64,000 bases of DNA from Onchocerca volvulus (GCA_000499405.2 HG738137.1:7440001-7504000); one strand, 5' to 3'; positions 39,001-53,630 are shown, counted from the stretch's first letter. The notes: a model not told the origin generated them from the sequence alone. A program made the numbers and translations.

Positions 39001-39716
39001 TATTCGAATCTGAAAGAGTTTGCCCTGTTTGACATTCTTTGTTGTCAAAATTTTTGTAATGTTAAAAAAAAATGAAACTTTTCATATTGCAATACTAAAT
39101 AAATCTTTTTAAATTTCAAAATTTCAAATTTACAAATATCTTTAGACTTCTTTTATTCGAACAATAAGTATTAGCAATAGGCAGAAGGAAAAATAGAGAT
39201 GTTTGAATTATTCTGTTATTCTCGAAGAAACAATCAGAACTTTGTAAGAATGCCTAAGGCCTTTTATGATGGATTGATAAGGTTAGCATGATTTTTAAGA
39301 GATTTAAAAGATGCAATTTGACAGATTTGAAAGTAATCATTACTTGTTGATCAGATGATACAGTATCACTTTGTTGCTCCGTTGCTTGGCTTTGTCTGGT
39401 TTTGATAAAACAGATAGTTACGATGAATGATAGTACAGCAAATAGTAAGAGGCCTAAGAATGATAGCGTAAGCACAGTACTCCATCTAGAAGAAATTTTT
39501 AACAAAATTAGCTAAAGAGCTGTATGGTAGTATTATGGTATCAGGAAACTTTTCCTTCACATCGATGATTCTTTTTTTAAGATTCTTCGAGATTCTTCTT
39601 TCACAATTTTTGCGAATCCGTAAGTTTTTAGGAATCAAAGACATGGCACTAGTCAAACTGACAATAAAGATGAAGAATTTTTGAAGTGTTAAACATCTTA
39701 TAACCCAACCCTTCAT
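36092..39716 (-). CDS. Unknown single-pass membrane protein with Ser/Thr-rich tail
   Basis: I do not recognise a family. Seven exons can be joined in one frame to 303 residues: 39550-39716, 39344-39485, 38883-39009, 38254-38336, 37838-37989, 37483-37629, 36092-36185. If the sixth exon is not spliced at 37483 it reads to a stop at 37464, giving 278 residues. Exon 1 has a hydrophobic, signal-like start (MKGWVIRCLTLQKFFIFIVS) followed by a very basic stretch. Exon 2 holds a clear membrane span (about 60-82, LSFLGLLLFAVLSFIVTICF). The rest is a hydrophilic tail rich in Ser, Thr, Asn, Glu and Lys. Exons 2-6 are convincing because each open frame is flanked by splice sites of matching phase. Exon 1 and the 1.3-kb last intron are less sure. 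Confidence 0.55.
36480..36830 (+). repeat. Dispersed repeat copy A (non-coding element)
   Basis: This copy begins near TATATAAATAAAAATGTGAATG and contains two diverged tandem halves, each with the pattern AAACACGCG..TTTGAAT..AACGTTGT..CAAAT..GGTGAA. A second copy lies in reverse orientation at about 41165-41490. No protein frame is seen. It sits inside the predicted last intron of the minus-strand membrane-protein gene. Confidence 0.7.
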
Positions 39717-40026
39717 TTATAATAGCCATGCGTTTTGCTTATTTTGAAATGCGAAAAATGGAACTTTTATGTTAATAAACCGTTGCTTCAGATAACAGAA
39801 GATAGGAATGAAATGAGAATATACGCTATCTTCATTGATGCTTCCATTTTTCATGCTAATTATTGCTTGCATTTTTCATGATCAATTCTAAAATCTAAAT
39901 GCACTGGAATTGATGTCAATTGCAGACATGATAATAATCATATCAACTATGCAAATTTGATAATTGATTGGAAGGAATATAAAAATGATTGATCTGTTTG
40001 ATCTGTCATTATTCATTACCTAACCG
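39717..40026. promoter_or_regulatory. Divergent promoter region, 310 bp
   Basis: The starts of the minus-strand membrane protein (39716) and the plus-strand secreted protein (40027) face away from each other across 310 bases, so their upstream controls must overlap unless an unseen exon exists. An AATATAAAAATG motif at about 39977-39988 is a possible core-promoter element for the plus gene. No other motif is certain. Confidence 0.35.
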
Positions 40027-40480
40027 ATGGCATTCTCCACGGCTCTCTTCATTATGATGTTCATTTTGCTATGCGGAAATGGAAATCGCGGGGAGGATTG
40101 TAATAAAACTATCTTTTTCTTGAGCATTGAGAAGAGTTTTGATTTAAAGATTAGCTTGGCCAGAGATCAAACTTGCGACGACACCTTTTATTTCAGCAGT
40201 AACAACAACAGAAAATGTGGGGGCAGGTGCAGAGACCACAGTAGCAGTAAGTGAAACAATCGCAATGTATACATCAAAAGCAACGACACAACCAGCAGCG
40301 CAAACAACCCCGAAGGCGGAAGCGACAGAAGCAGCCGCCGAAGCAGCAGCAAATGCGGCGGCGGAGGCACAACCGGCAGCAACAAAAGAGGCGGCTGTGG
40401 AGGCTACCGAAGGTGCGAAAGGCAAAACAGTTACCCCGGCAGCTGGAGCGAGTATTGGCATTATGCCTCCAATGAGTTAG
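40027..40480 (+). CDS. Small secreted Ala/Thr-rich protein, unknown
   Basis: Two exons (40027-40099 and 40197-40480) join at a phase-1 intron with GT..TTTCAG borders to give 118 residues. The first 20 or so form a signal peptide (MAFSTALFIMMFILLCGNG). The mature part has no cysteine, no aromatic residues except one Tyr, and is dominated by Ala, Thr, Glu and Pro (for example EAAAEAAANAAAEAQPAATK). It should be disordered or helical and is a candidate for O-glycosylation. Exon 2 is far richer in G and C than its surroundings, as Ala-rich coding would force. I do not recognise a family. The opposite strand of exon 2 is also open but encodes only Leu/Cys/Arg low complexity, so I favour the plus strand. 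Confidence 0.6.
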
Positions 40481-40546
40481 TTTCAATGAAAGTTTCAGGA
40501 GAAGTTCCTGCAATTCTGCAAGTGTGCCACTGCTAATCGTGCATTG

Positions 40547-40579
40547 CAGCAGCAGCAGCAGCAGCAGTAGCAGTAGCAG
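40547..40579 (+). repeat. CAG/TAG triplet microsatellite
   Basis: Seven CAG units followed by alternating TAG and CAG. It lies about 65 bases after the stop codon of the Ala-rich secreted protein, probably in its 3' UTR. Confidence 0.85.
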
Positions 40580-40739
40580 GAGCATTTGAACTGTTACTGT
40601 ACGATGCATCTTTTAAAGCGTAGACAATTGTTAAACGTATGAATTAAATTGATAAAATAACTGGTTGAAAGGAAGTGTCGTTATCATCTCATTCCAGGTT
40701 ATACGATGCAGCTGATTGTTCAGCTATTGGCGAATTATA

Positions 40740-41023
40740 TCATATTTGGCTTATGAAAATTGACAGAAGACATTTGGAGGAAATGGAGATATTTGAGATT
40801 TTCCTCAGTTCTCTTTGTTGTGATTCATTTTGATCATCGTCAAGCATCAAAAATGAGACTTCAATTCTTTCTTCGTACTGCATATTTCGTGAAATGTAGC
40901 AACTAACCAATAAAAATAAAACGATGATCAATGATAAAATGATAACAGCAACTCTCTTTCTCTCTCTCTTCCATACTCAATCCCAATATCTATTCCTGAT
41001 ACTACTTTAATTCTGATCCTGAT
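40740..41023 (-). CDS. Orphan exon with a membrane segment
   Basis: An open frame of about 94 codons ends in TGA at 40740. It starts with short basic runs (GRERKR), then a strongly hydrophobic stretch (VAVIILSLIIVLFLLVSCYI), then an acidic and Asn/Gln-rich tail (MLDDDQNESQQRE). The order basic-span-hydrophilic resembles the transmembrane exons of the three unknown membrane proteins in this window. No start exon was found, and the 3' end may instead be spliced. It could be a pseudogene fragment or chance. Confidence 0.25.
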
Positions 41024-41164
41024 TTAATCTCCTTCATACAATTCCTTCTTAATATACTTCGAGGAAAGCATAAATTTGATTAAAATTTCAAATTTATGTA
41101 TTATCTTCTTCTATAGTACCCGTACATACTGCCGAAGATCACTTATTTATGATAAATTCTGCTC

Positions 41165-41490
41165 ATGATAGTATTATATAAATAAAAATGTAAAATATGT
41201 AAATGTGTTTGTTACTTGTCACACAACATTCCAAGTTTTCACCGACTGATTTGAAATTTTGACACAACGTTGCATTTAAATAGGCACATTTCCATACAAA
41301 TATACCCACTTTTTCTTCATTTGTCACACTTGTAACAGGTAAAAGTAAGTGAGCAGCCGAATTTTTCGACTATTTCTACTTTCTGCACTGTTCACTTTTA
41401 CACAACGTTTTCAAGTTTTCTCACGATTTTTTGAAATTTTGATACAACGTTCCATTCAAAGAGGCGCGTGTTTTCCTAGTTTTTCCCTCA
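41165..41490 (-). repeat. Dispersed repeat copy B, inverted relative to copy A
   Basis: Read on the minus strand it repeats the 36480-36830 element, including both internal halves and the TTTTACCTGT..GTGTGACA segment between them, ending at ATTTTTATTTATATAATAC. The identity is patchy but continuous over about 300 bases. Copies A and B form a large inverted pair enclosing about 4.3 kb. Confidence 0.65.
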
Positions 41491-43315
41491 TCTAATTTCT
41501 TAAAAGTAAGATATCTTCATCTCAATGGATCATTCTCATACGAACAAGACAATAATCATATAAATAATACAATCAATGACAGAGGTAAGTTCAGTAATTG
41601 TTCAAGAAATGAATTTCACTTACATCATTTGTCAATAAAATAGTATGCACCAAAATAGACTGAAAATAAATCATTTCAGTGATATTACAGCCGACTGTCA
41701 TACTAATTTCAACAAACAGATTTTTTTTTTTTGACGAAATTATGCATAAGACAATTCACTGAACTATGAACTCCAAAAAGTCTCAAAATCATATTTTAAA
41801 TTGTTGATAAACAACATAATAGCTGGAAAATGGTCACTTCTGTGCCATAAGATCATTACTATTTTTCACTGATTTAATTTCATTTCGCAAATTAGAGTTC
41901 AAATCGCTTCCATATTTTGTCTGCTTCAGAATTTTTAAATGGCGTTTTTCAACGCATTAATTTATGTTTAGAATTTTCCTCTTCCATTTATTTATTTATT
42001 TATTTTTTTCATCAAATAATATCGAATTGCCTAGAGATTAAAATAGAATTCTCTTTTTTCTAGAAACAGAATCCTCCACCGTTTTGGTGCCAACTTGAAA
42101 GCTTCTGTAAAGGAACCATTTACAATCTCTGTTACGTACTCTGTACATTGAATTAGTACCAATTAAAATGATGCAAGCTTCATATCTTCCGAAACAAGCA
42201 TTGCTGTAGAAATTATGAGTAGTAGGATCGGTTTCAAAACTTTTTATGAAAATAAAGATTCTTTAATGATAAAAGAACCAATTCACGAATTTATCTGAAA
42301 TATATTACGTACCTACATACATCTGTAGGTCATAGGTCATGCATTAATGTTTGCTGGATTAAATCAGTAAATATGTCGATCTACAAGTCTGCCAATAGTA
42401 TCCTTTTGCTGCGAAGTGCTATCTTTTACTAAATATTGCAATGGATAACGCCATGACAGTCTCCACAACGTAGCCTAGAAATTTGCAAATCGCATGCAAA
42501 CTGAATTTGATTATCTTTAAAAGCATGCAATTGCTAATTTTACTGATTGGCTAATTTTTATCAATGAATTTTAAAATATTTGGAATTAGCCAAGCAATCT
42601 CATCCTCTTTTCGGGTTTTATGATAGTTGCTTCACAATCTATGAAATATTTGTACCTATTTGGTTGAATAGTTTTACATAGCAAATGAAAAGTTTCTTAT
42701 GATTTATATGCTAATTTACTAATACTGTTTGATTTGTGAGAAATAAATCTTTAAAATAAAGATGGAAAATGTTCGAAAGAATCATTTCTGGTTTGTTCCA
42801 TAGCTCTATGACAAGTAACTGAAATCAATAAAGTTGAATTATCATTTGCTGGTCCATTCAACATCGGCGATTAAGCAAAGGCCAGAAATATCCTTTTCAC
42901 TTCGAGCCATATTTGGATACATGCGTTTATAGATGTGTGCGTTTTAAAGGCATACCACTAATATGAGGCTTATCCTATAATGGTCCTTATTTGAGAATTT
43001 AGAAAAGACTGCAACATAGTGCCCAATTTACCTTTTTATAATCCACGTCACAAACCTCGGTCCCCCCAGCAAATCGCGGGAATTAACACCCGAGAGAATG
43101 CTTCCACATCAATTTTGCTACTCGATTATCAACTATGGGCCGAGCGGCATTTTGCGGTTTGTTCAGTCGTTAAGGTAGGATACTGAAGTGCTCTTAGGAG
43201 ATGACGATTTTGAGGTTGTTGGGTGCACTAATCTGAAGTTTTCGTCCTATTTGGTTGGTATGCGTTTACAGCTCTTTCGATATTATGCTTTTACTGTAGC
43301 CAATTTTTATTTGCA

Positions 43316-43323
43316 TTTTTCAG
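43316..43323 (+). other. Predicted trans-splice acceptor of CCT8
   Basis: TTTTTCAG is followed by nine bases and then the CCT8 start codon at 43333. No coding frame leads into it, so a spliced leader is the likely partner. Confidence 0.4.
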
Positions 43324-43332
43324 ACAGACGAA

Positions 43333-46300
43333 ATGGCTATGATAATTCCGAAATCTGGTTATGCTCGGTTTCTGAAAGAAGGGGCACAGGTATTTATTAT
43401 AAAGCTTGCGAATCTCCATTGTTCCTTGTCCTTAGAAAACAATATTTCTTTTGCCATTTTCCTTTGTCTTCTTTGCTTTTTTTTAACATATTGATGCATT
43501 TTGGGATGATTTTCAGCATTTCAAAGGTACTGAAGAAGCTGTACAACGTAATATTGAGGCATGCGTCGAACTCTCTTCTCAGGTCCAGTCAGCATTTGGG
43601 CCAAGCGGTAATGGTCTTGTGATAATTCAGTCAATGTATTCAAATTGGTAATGTAACTAAACATGAACCGAATTTTCCGATTGCATTGAAATTATGCCAT
43701 AATTTATGTGACCATATCAAATGACGGCAGATGTTTAGGTATGAACAAAATGTTGATCAATCATATCGAGAAGTTATTTGTGACGAACGATGCTGGAACG
43801 ATCTTGAAAGAACTTGAAGTGCAACATCCAGCAGCCAAAATGCTTGTTATGGCCACCCAAATGCAAGAGAAACAAATCGGTGATGGCACAAATACGGTGG
43901 TGATTTTTGGTGCTGCATTACTGGAACATGCGTCTCAGTTGTTAAACATGGTGATTATTTAGACCTATCGGAATTATCAGATTGGTTTTGACTAGCTACT
44001 AACTTGATTATTCTGAATTGATAATGCAAGTTGGCCATAGTTAGAGAAAATGAATTCAGAGTAAATTTTTTCATAATAGTAAGATTACAGTCTTGGCATT
44101 CTTTTCCCTTAGCAAGCTTTGGAAATTCTGGATCGATTGAAAATATTTATATTTCAATCGCAAAAGTACTAGCAATGATCTTCTTTGACACTAGATTGTT
44201 CTTTCAAATTGCTAAATTTGTAGGGTTTGAATCCATCCGAGATTGCTAATGGATATGAAAATGCGTTAGACAAAACATTGGAAATATTGCCATCATTGGT
44301 TGTCAAGAAAGCTGATGATCTGCGGGATGCTGAATTGGTGCAAAAATATTTAAAATCGGCAGTTATGTCGAAGCAGTACGACAATGTTGATTTTATTACA
44401 CAGCTAGTTGCTAAAGCATGTGGTAGGCCTTCTGCTTTTTTGTATTGCTTACAGAACATGAAATTACTCAAATTTAATGTTGTGAAACAAGATGGAAATT
44501 TACTATCGGTCTGATTATAGGGATCGGTGATGTAATACATATTAAGATAATATAAAAGGATTGATTATTGAAGTGATAGCAAATATAGTTCGAAAACTAC
44601 ATAAAAGTTGGAAATAATTCGAAATTTCAGCTAGCAAAAAAATGTGTTATTTTTTCATAATTGAAATAAATTCGCTAACGGACAGTAGCCTTGCCAAATG
44701 AATTATTTCGTATAATATCAACGATTAATTTCAGTTCAAATTGTACCAGCGAATACGTATAATTTCAATGTGGACAATATTCGCGTATGTAAAATCCTTG
44801 GTTCATCCGTTCAGTCTTCAAAAACCATGAATGGAATGGTTTTCTTACGTGGGGCTGAGGGTGAAATCAAAAAAATGGATAAAGCTCGCATTGCTGTGTA
44901 CACTTGTCCATTTGATCTAACACAAACAGAAACAAAGGTAATTACTATGGTAGCTATATGATTTATGAGATAATCATTTAGAGTTTTCCAAAGATTTTCT
45001 CAGAAAAGAACAAAAGTATTACTGGATTATCGAGATTATTCCTTTAATTCGTTGCAAAAAAATCGTCAAATAGCTTGCTGTATTTGACTCTTCATTGAAA
45101 GGAGGGCTTATTGATAACAATGAACAAAGAATTTGGTTGGTTAGACTTTCAACCATAATAAATATAGCTTCTACAAATTTATAGATTAAATGTGTGACTC
45201 CTGTGAGTTTTAATTTTTAGGGCACAGTTTTGTTGGAGAGTGCGGATGAATTGTTGAAATTCAGTGCTGGTGAAGAAGCTGAAGTAGAAGCTGTTATAAA
45301 AGCTTTGGCCGAAAATGGTGTTAATGTTGTAGTAGCAGCAGGAAAATTTGGTGATCTCTATGTGCACTTTCTAAACAAATACAAAATTATGGGTGTTAGA
45401 CTGAATTCGAAGTTCGACCTCAGAAGATTGTGCCGAACTACTGGAGCTCAAGCGCAAGCACGAATAGTAAGTTTTTGTGTTACATCATCATCACTGTTGA
45501 CTACGCTTGATGAAGGAAAACTTTGAATTATAAAGTCTCATTTTTCATGTCATTGCGCTACACATCCCATAATTCTTGAAATTCGAAATTGTTGATCGAG
45601 AGTAAATCTCCCCAGCAAATTGAATTTGATGAGCATATGTACCTTCAATTCTAAATCATTTCGTTCAACTCAGTCGTTGGCTGTTCTCCGTATACTAGTA
45701 TGTATTGTCGCGATGAATAAGAAGCAGCTAAAGCAAGAGCACGGAAATGTTAAAATCCATGAATTTGTTGCAAATATTAAAAATTATTAAATTTTATTTT
45801 CAGGCAAATAATTTCAATGATTAAACAGTTTTCATTGTTTCTGATTTTGATCTATTGTCATGTAATTGATACAGTTTTTGAATACCGCAAATTTCTTGTC
45901 TTCAGTGTGTTCCACCACGAACTTCTTACGGTGAATGTGATCGAGTGTATACAGACGAAATAGGCGAGACGGGAGTGACAATATTCGATAAGTTGAGTGA
46001 GCGAGGGCACGTTGCAACAATCGTTGTCAGAGGTTCCAGTCAGTCCCGAATGGATGATATTGAGAGAGCTATTGACGATGCAATTAATACTTATAAAGCA
46101 CTTACAAGAGATTGTCAGGTTTGTTTACTGTTTTTTAAAAACTGTAGATTGAGATATCTTTTAAAATCCTAAACCATTTGAATAAATCTGCATAAATTAT
46201 TCTGTATTGTAAAAAGTTAAAAAAAATTACTGAGGTAAACATGTAAGTCGTTTTTCAAGAAATATTGAACAAGCTTAGAAGATAGTGACGCATATTGATT

Positions 46301-47473
46301 AATTGATTAATATGAACGATTTATAGGCGTACCTAAATTATAAAGATAAATAAAACGGATGGTTCGACTGCTTCCACTATACATCCTTCTCTCGAAGTTA
46401 ATTATGACTTGTTCTGATATTCAGTTACTAATAACGGATACTGTGTGGTTAGTTAGATAATCCTGGTGATTCGTATCACAGAAGCGAACTGACTTTTTAC
46501 ATTACAGCTACTTCCTGGTGCTGGAGCTGTTGAGATTGAACTAGCTCGACAGATAGAATCATTTGGTGAAAAATGTGCTGGACTTGAACAATATTCGATC
46601 AAAAAATTTGCACATGCTCTAGAATCTTTACCGAAACAAATTGCCGAAAATGCTGGATTAGATGTAAGTAAAGTGATTGTTGAAATATCTTTTGTAAATC
46701 AATCGCTTTCAACTTGTTATCATTTGTTAGTTGTAAAGTTATATAGATCACAGGTAAATTTTTAAATTGCTATATTCTGTTATAATTTTCCAGCCAACTG
46801 AAGTACTTTCTAAAATTTATGCTGCTCATCAAGAAGGTCAACGGAATGTCGGAATCGATCTCCTCACTGGAGAAGTAATGGATGCTGTAGAGGCAGATAT
46901 ATACGACTTATACAGTGGTAAAAAATCTGCCATCAAATTAGCTGCAGATGCTGCAATTACAATTCTGAAAATAGACCAGGTTTGTACCTGGGCATTTTCT
47001 AAGGGAATAGATTTTTGAGATTGAATGAATAATATTCAGTAACCAAAATGAGTCTCTGAATATGTTCATTAGTCTTTTTCAAATTGCGTTTTATCGCATC
47101 TTTCTTTCCTTTTTTTTTGTTTTTGTTTTTGTTTTTTTGTTTTTTTGTTTTTTTTTTTAATACCCATAGTGATAATAAAACAACCACTCATCGACAGAGT
47201 TGTCACAAAAAGAATCTTTCCAGCTCAAATCAGAAATTATCTTGATTTTTGAGTTTGTTTGCAGATAAACTTGTTTTTTTTGTAGAGAATATAAAATAGA
47301 AAAGATGAGTGGGGTATTCAGATCAATTTATTTGCATAACCTGAGGTCTCCTAATTTCTCTACTTTAGTACAGTATAATTTTAGCAAATTTTTAGATCAT
47401 AATGTCCAAACAGGCTAGTGGAGGACCAGCGCCGCGACCATCAAAACCAGCTGATGAAGGAGACGAGGAATGA
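43333..47473 (+). CDS. cct-8: T-complex protein 1 subunit theta (CCT8)
   Basis: One of the eight subunits of the cytosolic chaperonin TRiC/CCT, which folds actin, tubulin and many other proteins. Ten exons encode 546 residues, the usual length: 43333-43389, 43517-43607, 43739-43950, 44224-44422, 44735-44937, 45221-45466, 45906-46118, 46508-46663, 46794-46979, 47396-47473. Family marks in order are the theta N-terminus MAMIIPKSGYARFLKEGAQ; the nucleotide-binding GPSGMNK (about 47-53); GDGTNTVV with the catalytic Asp98; SKFDLRRLCRTTGAQ in the apical domain; LLPGAGAVEIELA; and the C-terminal IIMSKQASGGP followed by an acidic end (DEGDEE). All introns hold frame with GT-AG borders. The next gene, AHCY, follows 600 bp downstream on the same strand, too far for a typical nematode operon. 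Confidence 0.97.
47099..47160 (+). repeat. T-rich (GTTTTT)n low complexity
   Basis: T-rich tract with GTTTTT-type units in the last intron of CCT8 (46980-47395). Confidence 0.8.
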
Positions 47474-48073
47474 TCTGAAATAATTTAATTCATTTATGAA
47501 TATTGTCTGATTATTCGAACTTGTTAAAGAATGGAGATCTAAAAATGAAACATTATTATCACTTGTTCGCTTTGTTTTTTCTTATTTTTTTGGAAACTCA
47601 AAAGATCTTGAATTGTTCAGTAAACATTTTTGTAAACAAAAAGTCATTTGTTAAATGATTGTGCAGTTCCCGCTCTGCCTTTCTCAGTATTCATTCAAAT
47701 CTTAACAATTAGAAATATAACTGATTTTTTCTTAAATTTCATTTAAAAGATTTTATCTTCAAATTGCGGGCATTGATCGCATATAATTACTACCCGCTAC
47801 ATTTCATTTACTTAACATTCATATATCGTTAATAAAACAAACAGCAACTTAGGAAAAAATTATTGAATATTTTAATGCACGGATGCAATGCCAAAGATCT
47901 CATTTGGAAGGAGTGCGGTAGCGATGTATACTTTTCTTGAACTGACCACCAGTACAGATTTTGTTATAATATGTCGAACTTGCAGCTTTGGTAGTGTCAT
48001 TTAATTAATTAACGGGTCACGTCGTGATTTTATCCCTTCAAATTCATCTCATCAATTTAGAATTTCATTCTCG
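47474..48073 (+). promoter_or_regulatory. CCT8 3' flank and AHCY upstream region
   Basis: It holds the CCT8 3' UTR (an AATAAA lies near 47831-47836) and the AHCY promoter. At 48017-48027 the sequence TCACGTCGTGA is an interrupted palindrome with an E-box-like CACG half on each side. ATCAATTTAG at 48051-48060 is a probable spliced-leader acceptor, 13 bases before the AHCY ATG. Confidence 0.35.
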
Positions 48074-51190
<3,117 letters not shown>

Positions 51191-51350
51191 TTGATGTCAC
51201 ATTATTCTCTGCTTCAGCAACTTCAGAAGCATTTCTATTTCAAAATAGATCGTGGCAATTCAGCTCATTTCCTTGTTTACAGGTTGTTGCATTTTCATTG
51301 TTGCATAATCATTGTAATACAATGTGTTCTGTTTCAGACACCAAATTTCT

Positions 51351-51356
51351 AATAAA
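51351..51356 (+). terminator. Poly(A) signal of AHCY
   Basis: AATAAA 161 bases after the AHCY stop codon, in the 476-bp convergent gap between AHCY and NXT1. Confidence 0.5.
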
Positions 51357-51501
51357 ATAAAAAATTGTTTTTATTAATGGTATACAATACAACACAGTTT
51401 ACTTTATATGTGGTGCACAACAAAAATCATTCAATATATGATATACAGCACAATAAATTTTGTAAAGACTTCTTGAAATTTCAAACAATGTATCAATTTT
51501 T

Positions 51502-51507
51502 TTTATT
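51502..51507 (-). terminator. Possible poly(A) signal of NXT1
   Basis: AATAAA on the minus strand about 160 bases after the NXT1 stop codon. The AHCY and NXT1 3' UTRs may overlap or nearly touch in this gap. Confidence 0.35.
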
Positions 51508-51666
51508 TCAAAATTTTGATTTGGACTCCTATATACATGCAACAAGAATAGCAATCTCATCAACAAAAAACAAAAAAGAAAAAAGAAATGACTGACAAAA
51601 AATATTTGGAACATTTCAGTCAACTTATACATACAATAACATTAGGAGAAAAAATATGATATGTCA

Positions 51667-52441
51667 TCAATCAATGAAACGAAATCGATCGCTCAGTATT
51701 TTATATTTTTCATCCTCTAATGTGAGGACTAATGTCTGGGTAAAGGCATGTGTCATTTGACCAAGAACGACTTTTCCGACAGCAAGAACCACTAAAGGAC
51801 GCGCTTGATCTGAACTATCGATGTATTGGCAATCTAATGACTCCAACCTGAAGCTGATCAAAATGAATTTTTGAAAGACATAGGAATTAGTACTTCAGTG
51901 CGATCAGTATGATCTTGCAATGCTGTTTCATCCTAACCCAATGTTGTGGTCCCACTAATGCAGTGGTCCCAAAGTTTTGATATTACTCAGGCAGACCTTG
52001 CCTAATATGCTAGTTCTATCTTATCTATAAGGAATAATTGATCTTATCTGTAAAAATCTATCCTTTTCATTGTGTTTTCTTTGCTGTGAATGCTTTGCTC
52101 AATTCGGCAAAAATTAGAGCATAACGAGAATGGAATGTAAGACCGAAGTATATTGCATAATGCTTAATTTCGATAAACCATCACTTTTCTTACTACACGA
52201 ATTAAGTAAAGAAGAATACGCTGGGAGAAACTCACGTGTGAGTAGAATTGGGCAAACTATCGTAAAACTTGGCAATGACTTCTACTCCGCGTATGGCGTT
52301 ACCATTCCAGACAAGCATGGCTCCATCAGCATATAAGAAATTCATTTTATTTCGCTTACGGTCAACGGCATCGTAGAATAAGTCCGTAAATTTCTTGACT
52401 GCTATACAAGCCGTTTCATCTTCTACTGCTAATTTTGACAT
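51667..52441 (-). CDS. nxt-1: NXT1/p15, NTF2-related mRNA export protein
   Basis: Two exons (52236-52441 and 51667-51847) meet in phase 2 across an intron with GTGAGT..CTTCAG borders and give 128 residues, near the roughly 140 of human NXT1. It is a single NTF2-like domain that pairs with the NTF2-like domain of NXF1/TAP to carry spliced mRNA through nuclear pores. The order is helix MSKLAVEDETACIAVKKFTD, LFYDAVDRKRNKMNFLYADG, VWNGNAIRGVEVIAKFYDSL with the NTF2 'WNG..G..I..F' pattern, SLDCQYIDS, and a final strand pair ending DRFRFID, as in p15. It could in principle be another NTF2-like protein, but the length and C-terminus favour NXT1. Confidence 0.88.
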
Positions 52442-52623
52442 CGAGATTCTTAAAACTGCAAAAGTATTCTATCAGTTCATTAAACATTTATAACATTTTC
52501 TGAAGATGTCAATCATGCTAAGGTTACATTCAAAACTATCTAGACACCAAATCTAATATGAACATAGTAATTCAGGAAAGATTATCTTACGAGTAATAAA
52601 TTAATACCAACTCCTGACTGTAA

Positions 52624-52896
52624 ATTCGACCTTTGATATACTTTGATGAAGCTATAAGCTCACACGAGTCTTTATATGAAAAAGCCAACAAAGTACCAAG
52701 CTCTCATCAGCAACAAAATACACCACCACACTTAGAGATAGATTCAAAGCAAAGAATGAACTGTCGTGGAAGTTTTAATTACGCTGTTATGAAAGAGACC
52801 AGTTCAAATCGTCAAAAATATGTCATCGTGATTACATTATGTATTTCGCTAAATAATATGATACAATGGCATAATTTTGACAATATGAAATGTTAA
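52624..52896 (+). CDS. Orphan open frame, possible exon
   Basis: The composition is protein-like: LYEKANKVPSSHQQQNTPPH and a Lys/Ser/Asn-rich middle, then a moderately hydrophobic stretch (YVIVITLCISL). There is no ATG at its beginning, so it would need an upstream exon, and no clear acceptor was found. It might be a decayed relative of the small membrane proteins nearby. I cannot name it. Confidence 0.2.
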   Translation: MRPLIYFDEAISSHESLYEKANKVPSSHQQQNTPPHLEIDSKQRMNCRGSFNYAVMKETSSNRQKYVIVITLCISLNNMIQWHNFDNMKC

Positions 52897-53579
52897 GAAG
52901 AATTTTATTGCTTGACGGAACAGTGATTCTTTGTTTATGTTATAAGCAATTATTAGAGAATATTCTAGCAAACTGATCACTAGGTTACTTTTTCCTTTGT
53001 TGCTCGTAGAGATTGGATAGAAGAACAACTGCATTGTCCAGCTGTGTCGATATGGGACAAACTAGAATTTTTGCTGTATCGATGTCAGAACTCCGAACTT
53101 GAGCTCAAGCTCTGTTCAGCTCCAAAATTCGAATCTCCTCCACCTTTTCTGATCTTCAACTTGTCGTCTTATGATTGGTCGATCTCATTTTGCTTATTAA
53201 TTGGTCCCTCTAAAATTATGCCACGCCACAATACTCCTTGCTTACAACAACTGTCATAGCGTTTTTTGGCTTTTAACATTTCTATATACATCTAATCAAC
53301 ATTTTTCGGATTTTTCCTACATGAACAAGGTGGAAAAATTCTGAAATCATATGTATGTCACTACAATATGCAGCACTATTATCAGAATAGATATTACATA
53401 AGTAGATTTCGTAATAACAGAAAAAATGGTCTAACATAGTTTCATATCCATTCCAAATCAATTAGATGACGAACTAAGGTAGAAGAGATTCTTTATTGTT
53501 ACCCCTCTTTCAAGATTCTATTCTTTGTTTTGTATATGGCGATTAATAAGTTGTGTATCCAAAATATAGCATAGGATGC

Positions 53580-53630
53580 GATAAATTTAAGTATTAAATC
53601 TTCAAGATGAGATAAATTTAAGTATTAAAT
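53580..53630. repeat. Short tandem direct repeat
   Basis: Twenty identical bases at 53580-53599 and 53611-53630, period 31. Confidence 0.8.

Larger units (their letters stand above)
40481..43320. other. Long intergenic region before CCT8
   Basis: Nearly 2.8 kb without a secure gene. It contains a CAG triplet run (40547-40579), a minus-strand open frame with a membrane span (40740-41023), the inverted repeat copy B (about 41165-41490), and otherwise AT-rich sequence. A less AT-rich patch at about 43045-43160 precedes CCT8 and may be its promoter. Confidence 0.4.

Noticed and set aside
40274..40609. Minus-strand open frame starting with a leucine run, signal-like
   Set aside because: The leucine run is the antisense of the CAG microsatellite and the rest is Leu/Cys/Arg low complexity antisense to the Ala-rich exon.
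43188..43622. Plus-strand open frame of 144 codons
   Set aside because: It runs through CCT8 exons 1 and 2 in the wrong frame and through the intron between them.
44169..44540. Minus-strand open frame of 123 codons
   Set aside because: Antisense shadow of CCT8 exon 4, which is well supported by homology.
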